64,000 bases of DNA from Tipula vernalis (GCA_958295665.1 OY282560.1:258053368-258117367); one strand, 5' to 3'; positions 12,240-24,589 are shown, counted from the stretch's first letter. Program-made: numbers and translations. The notes: generated by a model from the letters alone, not told the origin.

Positions 12240-14510
12240 ACTTACATGAGGACCAGATGCTGTCTGATGCCGCAACTCCTGGTGAACAGACGCTTCTCGC
12301 AAGTTTTTGTGAGAACCGGTGAAAGCATCCCCCTATCCACCACCTCGGGACGTGGCCGATGGGAGACTTCCACGGGAATCCATTTAGTGAATATTGACTC
12401 GTGAATTTTACATACATATGTATTAATTTTCTTAGAAGGGCATAAATTAAAATTTCCAAATTTGAACGATGGATTGTCGTTAAAATTCATGCATATGAGT
12501 AAGAAACATTGAATTATTATTAAAAATTTCAAGTTTAGGCAGTTAAAATGCAAATCATCAAAAATATTAAAATAAGCTACTTTTCATTAGGAAATCTTAA
12601 TATTTGTAAGATTCTGAGGATTCTAACTTTAAATATACGTCTAATTTCATTTTCAATTGAAGCTCTACACAATCCTTGCCTATATGGCCATTACAAAAGT
12701 CGACTAATTCTAAGACAAAACTTAAAGGTAAAAGCTTAAGGGTTTTACACCTAATAAGTAAACTTTTCAGTCGATAAACATTTTTTGTAAATAAAAAATC
12801 GTTGTTGAGGAATTTATAATATACAGTTCATAGTTATAGTACACATATTATTAACAGACATTAAAAGTAATGAGATGACAATTTGTCTTTGAGTTTATCA
12901 TCCCTCATTAAGTTCGGTAAAGAATGAACATGGAACAACCAAGTTTAGTAACAGGTTCGCAGACACAAACTTTTGTTGTTAGTAAGTGTCGTGACAGGAA
13001 CACATATAAGGGTAGCGGACGAGCTAATGACTTTTATTTCACCGTGTAAACCGTTATGTCTGCGTACGTGTTAAACAAAGGGTCAAGGTACAAAAAATGA
13101 TTTCAATCGAACAATTTCACGTTTGATATACGTGCGTCTCTTTAAATGCAAATTAATTAAGAGAAAACATAAAAAGTTTATCGAATTTTATTTATTTGGT
13201 GTGAAAGTCGCCAAAAAGTAGAGTAATGTAACTGTCACAAAAAGTCTAAAACACTGAAAATTCTGCCTTTTAGCAATGTCATTAATTTGCATCAGGTGAA
13301 AATACTCTTTAAATCAGACCAAAATAGTTCTTGTGTAACTCCATATGGAATCAGAACACATAACAAATTGTTTAAAACTAAAGCGTAAATCGATCCAAAT
13401 AGCTTTCCCAAATTTTCGTTCAAAACAAATAAAGTATTGAATTGAGATTCACATTTAAATATCATGCATTTGTAAAATTTTTATCAATTTATAAGCGTAT
13501 CTGATCCGTGCGTATCGATTGGATTTTTCCTAAAGACAAAAAAGAAATATTTCCGTTCTCGTTTCCGTAATGTGTTTTCGGTGATTTTATTCAAATCCAA
13601 ATGTAACAGGTATCTATATTTAAAGATTTTCTTGTTTTACGGATAATTTCATTTGATTTTCTCCCCATTTCCCTCGTTTACAGAAAAAATTTCCTTTGAA
13701 TTCGAAAATAATAAAAAAATATTGTGCTTTGATTAAGTTTTATGTATTTATTATAATTTTCCGTTTTGTTATACGGATTAAAACCAGTAAAAAATGAGAA
13801 GTTAGAAGATGACATGGCACGCAGGTAGAGGAGGAAGAAAAACGAGAGAAATTCCAAATAAAAACATCACGTACAAATAAATTACCACAAATAACAACAA
13901 CATCAGCAAAACAATTGAGGAAAATAAAGTTTTATCTCTTTTACGTTGTTGTTGCAACTAAATACATAAATGAAGACTTCTTCTTCGTCGTTTGAAGTTG
14001 AGGAAAATAAAAGTTTAACAAATTTTTTTTGATGCTGGCGAATGTTTTTCTTGTTGGTTAGGAAAATATTTTATTCTGTCGTTTCGCACCCAATATAAAA
14101 TAAGTAAATAAGGTAGCAAGTTTAGTTATTTTTAGAAAGCTTTCTGTTTATAGAAAAATGCTATTCTAAACTTGTAGTGAGGATGCAGATAATTAATAAA
14201 AAAAAAATTAGGTCTATCCGACTCCTCGAATGACACTATTCCCTTGAATCGTAACTTCTACGTCAACTATTTACAGTTAACTAGAAAATTTCGTTTTTTG
14301 AACAGGGGAAGTCCTTAATTTTTTTAATTAGGAGAAACTTTCATTAATTTTAACAATTGATCACAAAAATAAAAATCTCTTAACCCCAAACCGCCAAGTC
14401 ACAGACTCACAATTAATTATATAGTATTTATGAGTAAGTCTAGTTGAATATCAATCAATATCACATGACCTTTCATCTTCGACCTTTAGAAGAAGCTCCA
14501 GTAACTTCTA
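12240..14510. other. No gene recognised
   Basis: Unassigned AT-rich sequence. The part to about 12460 may be 5' untranslated sequence of the jockey element. Only short, stop-limited frames without motifs were found. Confidence 0.4.
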
Positions 14511-14515
14511 TATTA

Positions 14516-15120
14516 TACATTCTGTCAAAAATGTTCCTCGAATTGTTAATTTAAAATGTCCGCTCTGAAGCGATTTAATTTTTTTTTTCTAGATTGGTAG
14601 TCTTTCATTATGATGACAAATTTGAGTGCGATCTGTCGACCAGTTTATTTACAGCAGTTGGTTAAGTCAGTCGACCTAATTAGTGCACGACGATTTTTAC
14701 GATGAACGAAATTATCGAACAGACAGTTTACCTTAAATTTTGTGTTGCAAACGAAATTTTTTGTGCTGATGCGAAAAAAGTGACCGGAATTATGGGAAAA
14801 AATGATAATGCGCCATCACACCGAGCTATGATTGTGAACGAAGATGACGCCTACAACCCAATGAATGCCATCAATCAACCACTACATTCGCCTGATTTAG
14901 CACCAGGTGACTTTTTCCTGTTTCCCAGACTCAAATTTCTGCTCTGTGGAACCCGTTTTGACTCCATTGACGCCATAAAATTTCGATGATTGAAAAAACA
15001 CTGGCATATGTGTATATCCTCGAATGGGGAATATTTTGAGGGCGACAGAATAAATGTTTATGATTGAACTTAAAATTTGTGTTTTATTTAACAATTCCGG
15101 TACTTTTTTGACAGAATATA
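14516..15120 (+). mobile_element. Internally deleted mariner element, about 0.6 kb
   Basis: Inverted ends match: the left reads ATTCTGTCAAAAATGTTCC then AATTGTTAA, and the right in reverse reads ATTCTGTCAAAAAAGTACC then AATTGTTAA. The flanks are TA-rich, as expected for TA-targeted insertion. Between the ends is a transposase remnant in which the N-terminus is joined directly to the C-terminal third. A full-length mariner is about 1.3 kb, so roughly half is missing. Confidence 0.85.
14702..14989 (+). pseudogene. Mariner transposase remnant (N-terminus fused to catalytic C-terminal part)
   Basis: The 95-codon frame starts MNEIIEQTVYLKFCVANEI, the mariner N-terminal helix-turn-helix region. 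It then jumps after about 27 residues to NDNAPSHRAMIV, containing the second catalytic Asp, and SPDLAPGDFFLFPRLK, containing the third Asp of the DD34D triad. The first catalytic Asp and most of the DNA-binding region are deleted, so it cannot be an active transposase. Further mariner-like C-terminal sequence (EYFEGDRI-like) follows out of frame after the stop. Confidence 0.85.
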
Positions 15121-15469
15121 CATCTCTGCTTATGACAATATTATGAGAGTACCATGGAACTGGTAGATAATTCTTTACTCAGTGATTCAGTCCGAAGCAT
15201 CGTTTCACATAATTAGAATAATACAAACAAATAAAATGCAAACAACACAAATTCATGAGTCAAATAATACTTTGAGAGCCGATTCTACAAATAAAATTTC
15301 GATCAACATGTCACAATAAAATTCTGCTATTATAATATCATAGCCTACTCTATAAATAAGAGCCTCCACATTGTCTGTATTTTTTACTATAAGCTTAAAA
15401 TAAGGTACATACAATTTTTTCTTTACTATGAAACTATATGGGAAAACGATGGTTTTCATTTACATTTTT

Positions 15470-15485
15470 AGTCTATAAGAATTAT
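15470..15485. repeat. Target-site duplication of the LINE, left copy
   Basis: AGTCTATAAGAATTAT, identical over 16 bp to 19160-19175. It marks the 3' side of the minus-strand LINE insertion. Confidence 0.85.
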
Positions 15486-17312
15486 TGATTGATTGATTGA
15501 TTGATTGATACGGATGTACGACCAAGCCTCAGCAAGATTCCCGGATACGCCGGATCCACCGTACACCCTTTACATAAAACAAAACCAAGGGATAGGAAAG
15601 GGATGTTAGTACTAAAGACTCGATCCGGTTATCAGTAATAAATATATTAAAATATTTAGCACAAGACAACACAATTTCTAAACTACGAATTTATTAGCTT
15701 CTTGTTGATCCAAACCCTCATGTTTTAGTTTGCTGAATCAGTTTTCCGGGCCCTTCTAGAAAATATAATCAATCATTATTAGTGATAAATATTATATGAT
15801 ATGAGTCCAGTTTTGATTTTAATTCTGAAAACGAATAAAATTATCCCTATAAGAATGATTTATCCTGGAACCATTTTAAATTCTGAAACAAATAAATTTA
15901 TTTGTTAGTATCAATATATTTAAATGATTCTTTTCGATCTTTGAAACACTATTGTTCCTATTGATATCTAAGTGATCCTTCTAAAATTTAATAATTTATT
16001 AATTAATTAGTTGATACATCAGATTGTAATAATGTTTCTAATTTGGCTTTCTTTCCATAATCTTCCGCCAAAGCTCCAGGTGTTGCTTACGCTTTGAGCG
16101 TAACTTATACCTTTACTTATACCTTTGAGCTCAATGAACATACGCTCAAAACTGAACTAGGTCATAAATCCATTTATTACTCAACCACCCCAAGATTAAA
16201 CTAAGCAGCAACTTTAATTTAATTTAAAAGTATAAAAATATTAATTAGAAATAACCTCATTTCTTTCAGACTGATGAAGTAATTAAATTAGATTGTAAAT
16301 TAAAGACTAATTTCTGAAATAAATTATTAATTAATTAGAATTAATAGCAACTAGAATTCATAACATGCAACCATATAATATCTTCACTATATTCATTATA
16401 TTAATAAATTAAATTGTAGATAATATCATCGCATCTAAATAAGAGCACTACACGCAAACCGCCCACCCCTTAGAAAGGTCAGAAGCTTCCAATGCCAATT
16501 CCGACCTAATTTTCTTCCAACCACACTCCTTCCCAAAAAGTGTGGCAAGAATTTCATTTCAAAAAACAAGTCGAAAAACCTGCATTAAACACTCTGATGC
16601 CTCTCCAAAAAAAAATAGCAATCCTCAGACGCAACACTCCTATCTAGAAGTGACTAATTTAATCATTTCAGCATTATGTTCCTTAAATCTCTGCAACTGC
16701 ATAACAAATTTACCGGTTATATCCCTTTAATAAAGTGCTCATCAGATTCTAAATTGCATTTAAACTTATGTCAGACATAAACCAAAATAATAAATCAGAT
16801 AAATCTCAACATTACACATTCATTGAATCAGAAACCAGCATGCACAACAAGTATAAGACCATGATCAACAACCAAAATACAACTCCATCCCGAAGTATCC
16901 TTGTTCACCCAACATACTCACTTAATTGTCCTTTACATTACTTTAATCTCATTTATACCATATATTATTGTCATAATATCCCTAAGGCTTTATCTACAAG
17001 ATCCTGTTACCCACTTTTCATTTATCCTAAAAATTCTTAAATTCTCCTTGCCACAGAGAAATAAATGTAAGAGGCGATTTCAAAAATTAACTATGTTTCT
17101 CCTAATGTTTGGATCCTATGGGGCGATCAGGGATGATTAGTAAAATTTTAGCCCTGATTTTTCGATGATTCTATTTATAGTATTGATAATTAAACATATT
17201 AAACGGGTTTATAAGAGGAGGGGAATAAATTGATAAATAATTATTTACTTATTTATTTTGTTTATTATTATAATTTTGATTCCTTGACTATTCCATTTAC
17301 TCATTCATTTTA

Positions 17313-19127
17313 CTAAGTATGTAAATAATTTGAGCCATTATCATCGTCCTCAATTAACTCACTTGAATCTGATTCGCTTACTTGGTAAATTTCAGTAGCT
17401 GCCTTCCTTAATTCTCCACGTTGTTGTAACAATTTCTGCCATTCCTCATACGGTTTATTGTAATATTCTAGATCCTGTATCAATGATGTATTCCATGTGT
17501 AACATGGACGACCTATCTTTTTATGCCCTGCTACATATCGTGTGCCAGCACTTAGCAAATGATTTGGGCCACGACGATGTATATGACCCCAATAAGTTAT
17601 TCTTTGCACCTTGATTTTCTTTGTTATCGTTTTACCGCCTAGTATCTCCTTTACCTTTCTTCCAAAAGGTTTCTTTGAACTAAATTCGTATACTTTTCTA
17701 AGGAGGATTTGTTCGTATTTCCTCAAGCGACGGCGATTTGCGTAGGTAAGCGCTGAAGTCTTCAATCCATATGTAACCATAGGTACAATGGTTGTGTTGT
17801 ACATCATGAGTGCAGTTGAAAAAGGTACATTGTATTTTTTTATAAAGTTTTGCATCATTTGAGTTACTTCCAATGCATGATGACATCTGGTCCGAATGGT
17901 CAATGGTCTACTTAAATTTGCGAATAGCTGCGTACCTAGGTACCGCATGGTGTTGACTCCCTTGAAATTGATATTTGCCAATGTAACGTTAGTTGGAGGG
18001 TCTATTTGGGAGAGAGGATCTCTGATCATCATTGTACGTTTCTGGTTATTGATCTCCAGACCAGCATATCCTAAAACCGTTATAAGTTCCAGTAATATTG
18101 GCTCAAGTGTGGTGAGATTTTTAGTAATAATTACTATATCATCCGCATATGCCAATACCAGTGGAAGCTGCAAGTTACCGTGTTGCTCTAACTTGAGTTC
18201 GGGGAACTGATCCGCTACCGTGACCAGAACCTCGTTAAAAATGAAGTTAAACAAGCGTGGTGATAAAGGACATCCCTGTTTAACACCTTTATTTTTTTAA
18301 CTCTGGAAGTAGTCATGTTAAACCATTTAATGCTGGTGTGCTCCCAAAAACAGTTCTTGATAATTCTATTTATTAAGTAGCATAGAACATATTGTTGTAA
18401 ACATTCTGCTATTACATCTAATTTCACTGTGTCAAAAGCCTTTGCCAAGTCGATTGATAACATATAAATACGATGACCAGGGCCTGAATTCCGGTTCGGT
18501 GACAAATGATAATGAGGAATGACTTGATTTTTTATTTCAACTAGTCGGTTGCATTTTTATTTAGAGTAGGCGAAATAAAACATAAAGTCATTTCTCATTC
18601 TCATTTATCATTGATCTGGAATTCGGGCCCTGCACGCCATTCCTCATCCAGTATTGTGCGAATCGTGAACATATGATCATCCGTGGAACGATTTGTTAGA
18701 AATGCCAAAAATTCATCAAAACGGTCTAGAATGATTTTCGCGTATATCTTATATCCCACGTTGCATAGTGTGATTCTCCTAAACGAATTAATATCATTTG
18801 GATTTTTTACTTTTGGTATCGGTACCTGAACCGTTTCGATCCATTCTGAAGGTATGGTTCATTCCTTATCCATGTGGTTTCAATGATCTGACATATCGCA
18901 TTCAGCAATTCAGAAGGGAGACGCTTGACTAATTCAATTGGAATTCCATCTGTTCCCGGGGCAGTTCCAGATCTAATGTTTTGTATTACTGCATTAATTT
19001 CCAACAGTGATGGAGGAGGTCCCAAGGGAAAATAATCATTGTCTTCCAATAAGTTCGGCCAAGTTCCTTCCGCTTTCCATAGTTCATTTGTCCATGCAGA
19101 TATAGGAATATATTGCCCCCTTGACAT
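17313..19127 (-). pseudogene. Non-LTR reverse transcriptase (broken by frameshifts and a nested MITE)
   Basis: Minus strand, in order. 19127-18807 carries SGTAPGTDGIPIELVKRLP, the RT motif upstream of the palm. 18505-18407 carries YMLSIDLAKAFDTV, with the first catalytic Asp. The 313-codon frame 18254-17313 carries PLVLAYADDIVIITKN (the YADD box), then MRYLGTQLF. The C-terminal region includes VQRITYWGHIHRRGPN and GRPCYTWNTSL, the arrangement found after RT in RTE-like elements. Frameshifts separate the pieces, and the MITE at 18478-18632 interrupts between them. Clade assignment to RTE is inferred from the tail and C-terminus; CR1 or jockey relatives are less likely. Confidence 0.85.
18478..18632. 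mobile_element. 155-bp MITE nested in the LINE reverse transcriptase
   Basis: The ends are CAGGGCCTGAATTCC and GGAATTCGGGCCCTG, near-perfect inverted repeats. Internal arms also pair (AAATGATAATGAGGAATGAC with its inverted partner ending in CATTTATCATTG), so the element is a hairpin. A CAGGG terminus suggests hAT, but an 8-bp duplication is not clear at this site. Confidence 0.8.
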
Positions 19128-19159
19128 ACTTTTGACCCGTAAGTGTTGCTTGATTGGTA

Positions 19160-19175
19160 AGTCTATAAGAATTAT
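19160..19175. repeat. Target-site duplication of the LINE, right copy
   Basis: Identical 16 bp to 15470-15485; marks the truncated 5' end of the LINE. Confidence 0.85.
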
Positions 19176-20455
19176 GAGCTTTTACATTATTTTTATACGA
19201 AAATATTCATAAAACAAGTAATTTTATTTGATTGAAAAATCGAATCATGAATATATTTATTTCTTAGTGAAAATCGTCTTCAAAAATGAGTTATTTTTGA
19301 ACTTTAAAGTGTTGTTGTTTTTATAATATACGTCATAAACTTATAACTCAAAATTTACAAACAATACAATAATCATCTCTTTCAATGCCTCTATTCAAAT
19401 TTGAATTTGAATATCGTTCTCTTGTTATTTTGAATTTGCAAAGCATGCTAGATTGTTTCGATTTTTTGTATTCTTCACGCTCATTCTATTGATTTAAGTT
19501 TTTCTGTTTGGCTCTTTTTGATTTATTTTAATTTCGATTGTTGCCATTGGTTTTAGATGTGGACAAATCATGACGTCATTAAATTGATTTATTTTTAATA
19601 CATATGGTTATTGTTGTAGAATGCTTTTTAATTTAAATTCCCTTATTTTCTTTTGATTATTGCTGGAAAATCAGGAAATTTGAGAACCTGTCTTTTAAAT
19701 GAGTAAAACAGTGAGTTGTTTTATAGCGATGTTAGAAAAAATTATTTAACTTTAACGAAATCGCGTTTTATCATAGAAACTCTATGAAAATAAATGAATT
19801 TTTGGTGTTTCTGTATCTCTTATTTTAAGTTCATTTTTCATATGCCGGCTCTATTTACAGCCAGATGGTTCTGGTAATATTTTTATGTGAACTATTTTTG
19901 ATAAATTATACCAAGTTTTCCTTGAAATAATAAAAGTACAGCAGGAAACAAAATTTTCCATTAGCAAAATGGGCCATTTAAAAGTTTGTTTTTAAAACCG
20001 CTATAAAATGAGTATACCTATCGTATGTTTTTGGACTTTTTTTTTTATTGTTTATTACAGTTATTACGCCGCCCTGGTTGCGAAACCATCCGCGCATTTG
20101 TTTTCGTGGTATGAATAGTGTACAGGTGTCTATCTCTGTTATTATTATAATTTTTTCTTGTGTACAATTTACCAAACTAATTTACCCATTAACCCAACCA
20201 AAATATTCATTAAACTCTTAATGCTTAATTTCATTTTATTAGAAATAAAAATCTAACTTAATTTAGTTCAGGTAAAGTAATCATTTAGGCAGCTTCATTG
20301 CAATAAATACATGTAGTTTTAAGAACACTATGTTCAGCACACCCCGCTTTTATGCAAGAAACACAATGCCGGGAAATAAACCAGAAACAAAGGAAAACTT
20401 GAAAATCTTATGTTTCTTGCACAAACGCTGTTTGTGATGAGAATAATTTTTCTAA
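19176..20455. other. AT-rich DNA without a recognisable gene
   Basis: No open frame with recognisable motifs and no clear repeat ends. Confidence 0.4.
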
Positions 20456-20459
20456 AAAA

Positions 20460-21045
20460 CCAGATGTATTTCAATCGTACATGTCGAATTTCACCATAAT
20501 CGATTCAGAACTACCCGACTTCTTTCCTAATAGGGCATTTTCCACAACTTATTCATGTCGAATTTTATCATAATCGGTTAAGGAATAACCGAGTTCCTTC
20601 CTAATTGGCCTTATTCCAAAGCTTCTTCTAAATATCATTTTAGAATCCCATTTCCATCGTATATGTCGAATTTCATTATAATCGGTTCAGAACTAACCGA
20701 GTTCTTTCCTAATAGGAAATTTTTCAGAACTTCTTCTAAATATCATTTTAGAATCTCCCTTCCATCGCACATGATGAATTTCACCAAACTTGGTTAAGAA
20801 ATAACCTTATTCCTTCCTAATGGGCCATATTCCAGAACTTCAACTAACAATGATATTAGAATACCATAATCGGTTAAGAAATAACCGAGTTCCTTCCTAA
20901 TTGGTCATATTCCGGAACTTCACTTAGAAAACATTGTAGAATCCCATTTCCAAGATGGGTTAAGACACAAACAAGCTCCATTCTGCTTGGCCATATTCTA
21001 GAACTTCATCTAAAAATTAGTTTAGAATGCCACATTTAGTAGGTA
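20460..21045 (-). repeat. Degenerate run of the 108-bp satellite, about 5 monomers
   Basis: Repeated blocks CATGTCGAATTTCACCATAA, TCGGTTAAG, CCGAGTTCCTTCCTAAT and ATCATTTTAGAATCCC. They are in the orientation of the right arm of the 38.8-43.7 kb element but more diverged, with TAACC where that element has TAGCC and several short deletions. It looks like an older or different subfamily. Confidence 0.8.
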
Positions 21046-22105
21046 TCATAATCAAATGTATACTTCTAAGTATCATAATCAAATGTATACTCCTGGCTTG
21101 GTACAACAAATGACCCATAACGCAATGTAAACCGAAGTTAGTATCATAAATTCGCTTTATTTTCTTTAAAAGCATATAAACTATTCTACCGTACTATGAA
21201 ATAAAGTCATATTTGCCTTTTTGTAGTTGTAAGTAATTTCATTTTTTTTTTTGTTTGCCATGTCTTACTATGAAACTTAACTACTAAATAACGTGATTTG
21301 ACATTTTATAAAAGCAGACAAGTAGATACTATTTATTTGCAAAATCCAAATATGACACTAACACATTTTTCGACTTGTGACCTTTTTTTCTTAGCACGGC
21401 AGTACTATCCAGCCGAAATATGTAGTTTTTTTATTCAGCCGGTAAAAGGTTAGATAAAGGTTAAAAAATCCAAAACCAATAAAATAAACTTATTAGGAAA
21501 CTATGCATGAAACATTTATTTTCTATATATCTAGATTAATGTTTTTTATTTATTTGTTGCAAACAATCACACATTTTGTTTGTGATGTACTACTCAAACA
21601 TAAAAATTGTAAACACATAAAACAAACACAAATAAAAGTAGTGAAAAATACGAATTTATGTTAGATTTTTTTTTTGTCTTCTTTTCTTTTTGGCTGTTTT
21701 TCGTTGTTGTTTTATTTTTTTAAAATAAACTTTCATGAGACGTCTCGGTATTCAATCGTCTTTGATTAAATCTACTGAAATTTTTTTTTGGCCATTATTT
21801 GTTTGGCAAAAATTCAATTGACGATCAGTAAAATTAAGGAAAATATATTTCTTATGATTACTGGCCTATTCTGATGCACAGTCACATACTAAAAAATCGT
21901 CTTACGTAAGATTTTTACTTTATTTTAGTACTCGAGTCTTAGCTAAGAGGTCTAGCCTAGATCTAGTCATGGCTGTCATTGGTCTTAAAACACGGTCTTA
22001 CGTAGCATCGACACATTTGATGGTCTCAAGCGTCATAATAATTTCTCGTATGGAAAAGATCAATGAAATGAAATGTTGGATGGGTTTACATTTTAATATG
22101 TACAT
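21046..22105. other. AT-rich DNA without a recognisable gene
   Basis: Contains a short direct duplication of GTATCATAATCAAATGTATAC (near 21050 and 21075). Only short frames; an 80-codon frame at 21969-22211 overlaps the inverted-repeat arm and has no motif. Confidence 0.4.
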
Positions 22106-22773
22106 AAAACATATGGTGAAAAATATGTCAAATCACAAATTTGGTATATGGGACCGGAAGTCGTGTTTAAATTTTTTATTTTTTATGTTTTCAATTGGTA
22201 GTACTAGTTAAAAAAAAACATTTTGTAGAAAATGATTTTTTGTTGTTGTTGTTTAAAATACAAATCAAAATTGAGAAAAATGATGAACATGATGTGTTTA
22301 TGGGTATAAAAGGAAAAATAAATACCCGATATTTATGATATAGGGCTCGTTTTAAAGGTAAGTTAATACGGATTAATAAAAAAGTATAAAAATGGTAAGT
22401 TCTTTAATTTCTTCATTTTCAAATTTCTCGCCAAAATTTTATTTTTGAATTTTCTCAATGATCGTCCAATTTTTTTTTTTTTTTTTTTTTTAAATTTTAC
22501 ATCCTTTAATTCTATAATAAAATATGATAAAAATGTTCACATTTTAAAAACTTGCACTAGCAAAATTTTTCGTTTTCGTGCAAAATACGTTTAAGTATGA
22601 CGATTTACCCGTTTTTGGAATACAAAATCAAATTGTTATATGTTATTTTCAATTTTTAACTAATTTACGCTCGACCTGATAATGTAATTGTTTAAAATTA
22701 TTTCGTCGATCTTTAGTATTTTCTTACTTCTAATAGAAAACTAAAAAACAAAGAGGAAACAATTTGTAACAGT

Positions 22774-22810
22774 CCGTTCATAAACTACGTCAAGTAGTTT
22801 ATGAACGGAA
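22774..22810. repeat. Perfect hairpin TCCGTTCATAAACTAC / GTAGTTTATGAACGGA
   Basis: A 16-bp perfect stem with a 5-nt loop. The outer part resembles a GTTCATAAACTACGT-type terminal motif, and a related sequence (ACGTAGTTTAGGGATAGCCC) occurs near 23168 in the same region. Confidence 0.8.
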
Positions 22811-23525
22811 TCATAAGCTCATCAGTTCGAAACTGGATTGAATTCTCTTACAATCTTCGAAACATATTAAAAATCATACGTCATGTTATTTTGGGCCATT
22901 CTTAACTCCGTCTCTCTCACTCCTTCATCACAAGTCGTCACAAAACTGAATATGTGAGCAATGATTTAATCATTTAAGAACATAAAGTAAGTGGTATATT
23001 AAAGAAATAAGCTTTTAATGATATACCTGCAAATTATTGTATTATGTCATATGTAATATCCCATAACAGTAACTTCTTATAATTACATGACGCCATATGT
23101 TATGAAATTCTCCCTGCCCCAGTCTAAACGTGACGACAATCAATACTCCTTCCCCAAACAAAGGCGTAACGTAGTTTAGGGATAGCCCATAAAGCTTTAG
23201 TAAAAAAATAAATTTTGGTTTGAGTCATTTATTTTGTTAGTTCCAACCCTAAAAATGCGTCCCAAAATATTACGTTCAGGTACATAAACCGTAACGTAAT
23301 CTTTTGAAACAAAATGATGCATATTTAAAAATTTTATTATAAAATAAGGGGTAGGTAGGCCTGTAAAACAACATAAAATATAAGCAGTGGTTTTTGTTAA
23401 CATTTTTTGGTATACATATATTAGTGTTTAAATTAATATTTTAGTTAGTTTAACTTGTGAAGTTCCATTTAAATCATTTGCTTATTTAAATAACATCAAA
23501 AGTATTTCAAATAATAAGTGTAATA

Positions 23526-23840
23526 ATGGTTGGGTACAAAAAGTGCTGTAAGCCGTTTCCTGAGTTGAAATGTTCTAAAAGTTTAAGACATGTTAATGAT
23601 TATATTAAAATTCGTTTGCCGCGCTCGATTCATGTAACTGAAAATTCATCGATTTGTACATCATGTTATTACCGGGTGACTAATAAACGTCAAAAAGTTG
23701 AAAACGAGGTATCACCGGTTAATAATTCATTAACTTCACCTGTTACTCCGGAGACATCATCAACAGTCAACGACGAGAATATTTCGAGTATGAGTAAAAG
23801 TGAGGAATGGCAAATAAAAAGTGCTCTCGTTCGTTTATAA
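23526..23840 (+). CDS. Small cysteine-containing protein carried in the inverted-repeat element
   Basis: A 104-codon complete frame. The N-terminal half has KKCCKPFPELKC followed about 30 residues later by SICTSCYYRV, i.e. a C-C-x(n)-C ... C-x2-C arrangement that could bind zinc. The C-terminal half is Ser/Thr/Asn/Pro-rich and then charged (SKSEEWQIKSALVRL). Similar CxxC-bearing N-terminal domains occur in some insect transposon-encoded proteins, so this may be the first exon or a truncated copy of such a protein. I do not recognise a specific family and see no catalytic domain. Its position midway between the arms suggests it is cargo or a relic of the element's own gene. Whether it is expressed is unknown. 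Confidence 0.45.
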   Translation: MVGYKKCCKPFPELKCSKSLRHVNDYIKIRLPRSIHVTENSSICTSCYYRVTNKRQKVENEVSPVNNSLTSPVTPETSSTVNDENISSMSKSEEWQIKSALVRL

Positions 23841-24589
23841 AAAATATTCAAATAGTGAAGATTATATAACATGTAAATTTTAACCGTAAAACCATATACA
23901 AATATATACTTTAAATGTATATCCTTGTTTTGTAATAATTTTGCTTACTGTCAATATTTTTTTGTTTTAAATTTAATTTTGAATCACAAAAAAGAGTGAA
24001 AAAATTAACCTGGAAAAATTAAATAAAATCGAATTTTTGTAAGAGGACCAAAAATGTATCATTCGATTTTTGAAATTTTCAAAATAGGTAGGGTTATACT
24101 TAAACGTATTTTGCACGAAAACGAAAAATTTTGCTAGTCCAAGTTTTTAGTATGTTCAATAGAATTAAAGGACGTAAAATTAAAAAAAAAAAAAAAAAAT
24201 TGGACGATCATTGAGAAAATTCAAAAATAAAATTTTGGCGGGAAATTTGAAAATGAAGAAATTAAAGAACTTACCATTTTTATATTTTTTTTATTAATCC
24301 GTATTAACTTACCTTTAAAACGAGCCCTATATCATAAATATCGGATATTTATTTTTCCTTTTATAGCCATAAACACAACATCATGTTCATCATTTTTCTC
24401 AAAATTTGACACCCTGTATTTTAAACAACAACAACAAAAATCTTTTTTTTAAATCACGACTACAAATTCAAAACATAAAAGTCATAAAATTAAAACATGA
24501 CTTCCAAAAATTTGTGATTTGACATATTTTTCACCATATTAAAATTATTATTTATTAATATTAAATTTCTTATTTACATTTCTTTATTT

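Larger units (their letters stand above)
15486..19159 (-). mobile_element. RTE-like non-LTR retrotransposon, 5'-truncated, with intact target duplication
   Basis: The insertion is bounded by perfect 16-bp direct repeats (15470-15485 and 19160-19175). Its 3' end on the minus strand is a short tandem tail of ATCA (TGAT on the + strand, 15486-15510), of the kind that ends RTE-type LINEs instead of poly(A). Coding sequence for reverse transcriptase runs 19127 to 17313; about 1.8 kb of AT-rich 3' untranslated or secondary sequence follows. The endonuclease domain is missing, as expected for incomplete reverse transcription. A 155-bp MITE sits inside the RT region. Confidence 0.85.
22110..24545. 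mobile_element. 2.4-kb element with about 500-bp inverted arms and a small ORF inside
   Basis: The left arm (22110-22620) and right arm (24065-24545) are inverted copies over their length. Shared blocks include AAAATATGTCAAATCACAAA, GATATAGGGCTCGTTTTAAA, GGTAAGTTAATACGGATTAA, TCTCAATGATCGTCCAATTT and CGTTTTCGTGCAAAATACGT. They differ by small indels, notably poly(T) length and a 20-30 bp gap near 22525. The centre holds a perfect hairpin (22774-22810) and the frame at 23526-23840. Exact outer ends and target duplication were not resolved. It looks like a foldback or long-TIR DNA transposon without its transposase. Confidence 0.8.

Noticed and set aside
16542..17140. Overlapping + strand frames of 62-90 codons
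   Set aside because: They lie in the 3' part of a minus-strand LINE, are low in complexity and show no family motif.
17896..18210. 104-codon + strand frame
   Set aside because: Antisense shadow of the reverse transcriptase YADD region.
23197..23403. 68-codon minus-strand frame inside the inverted-repeat element
   Set aside because: No motif and overlaps a GTAGTTTAGGG-type repeat motif; likely chance.
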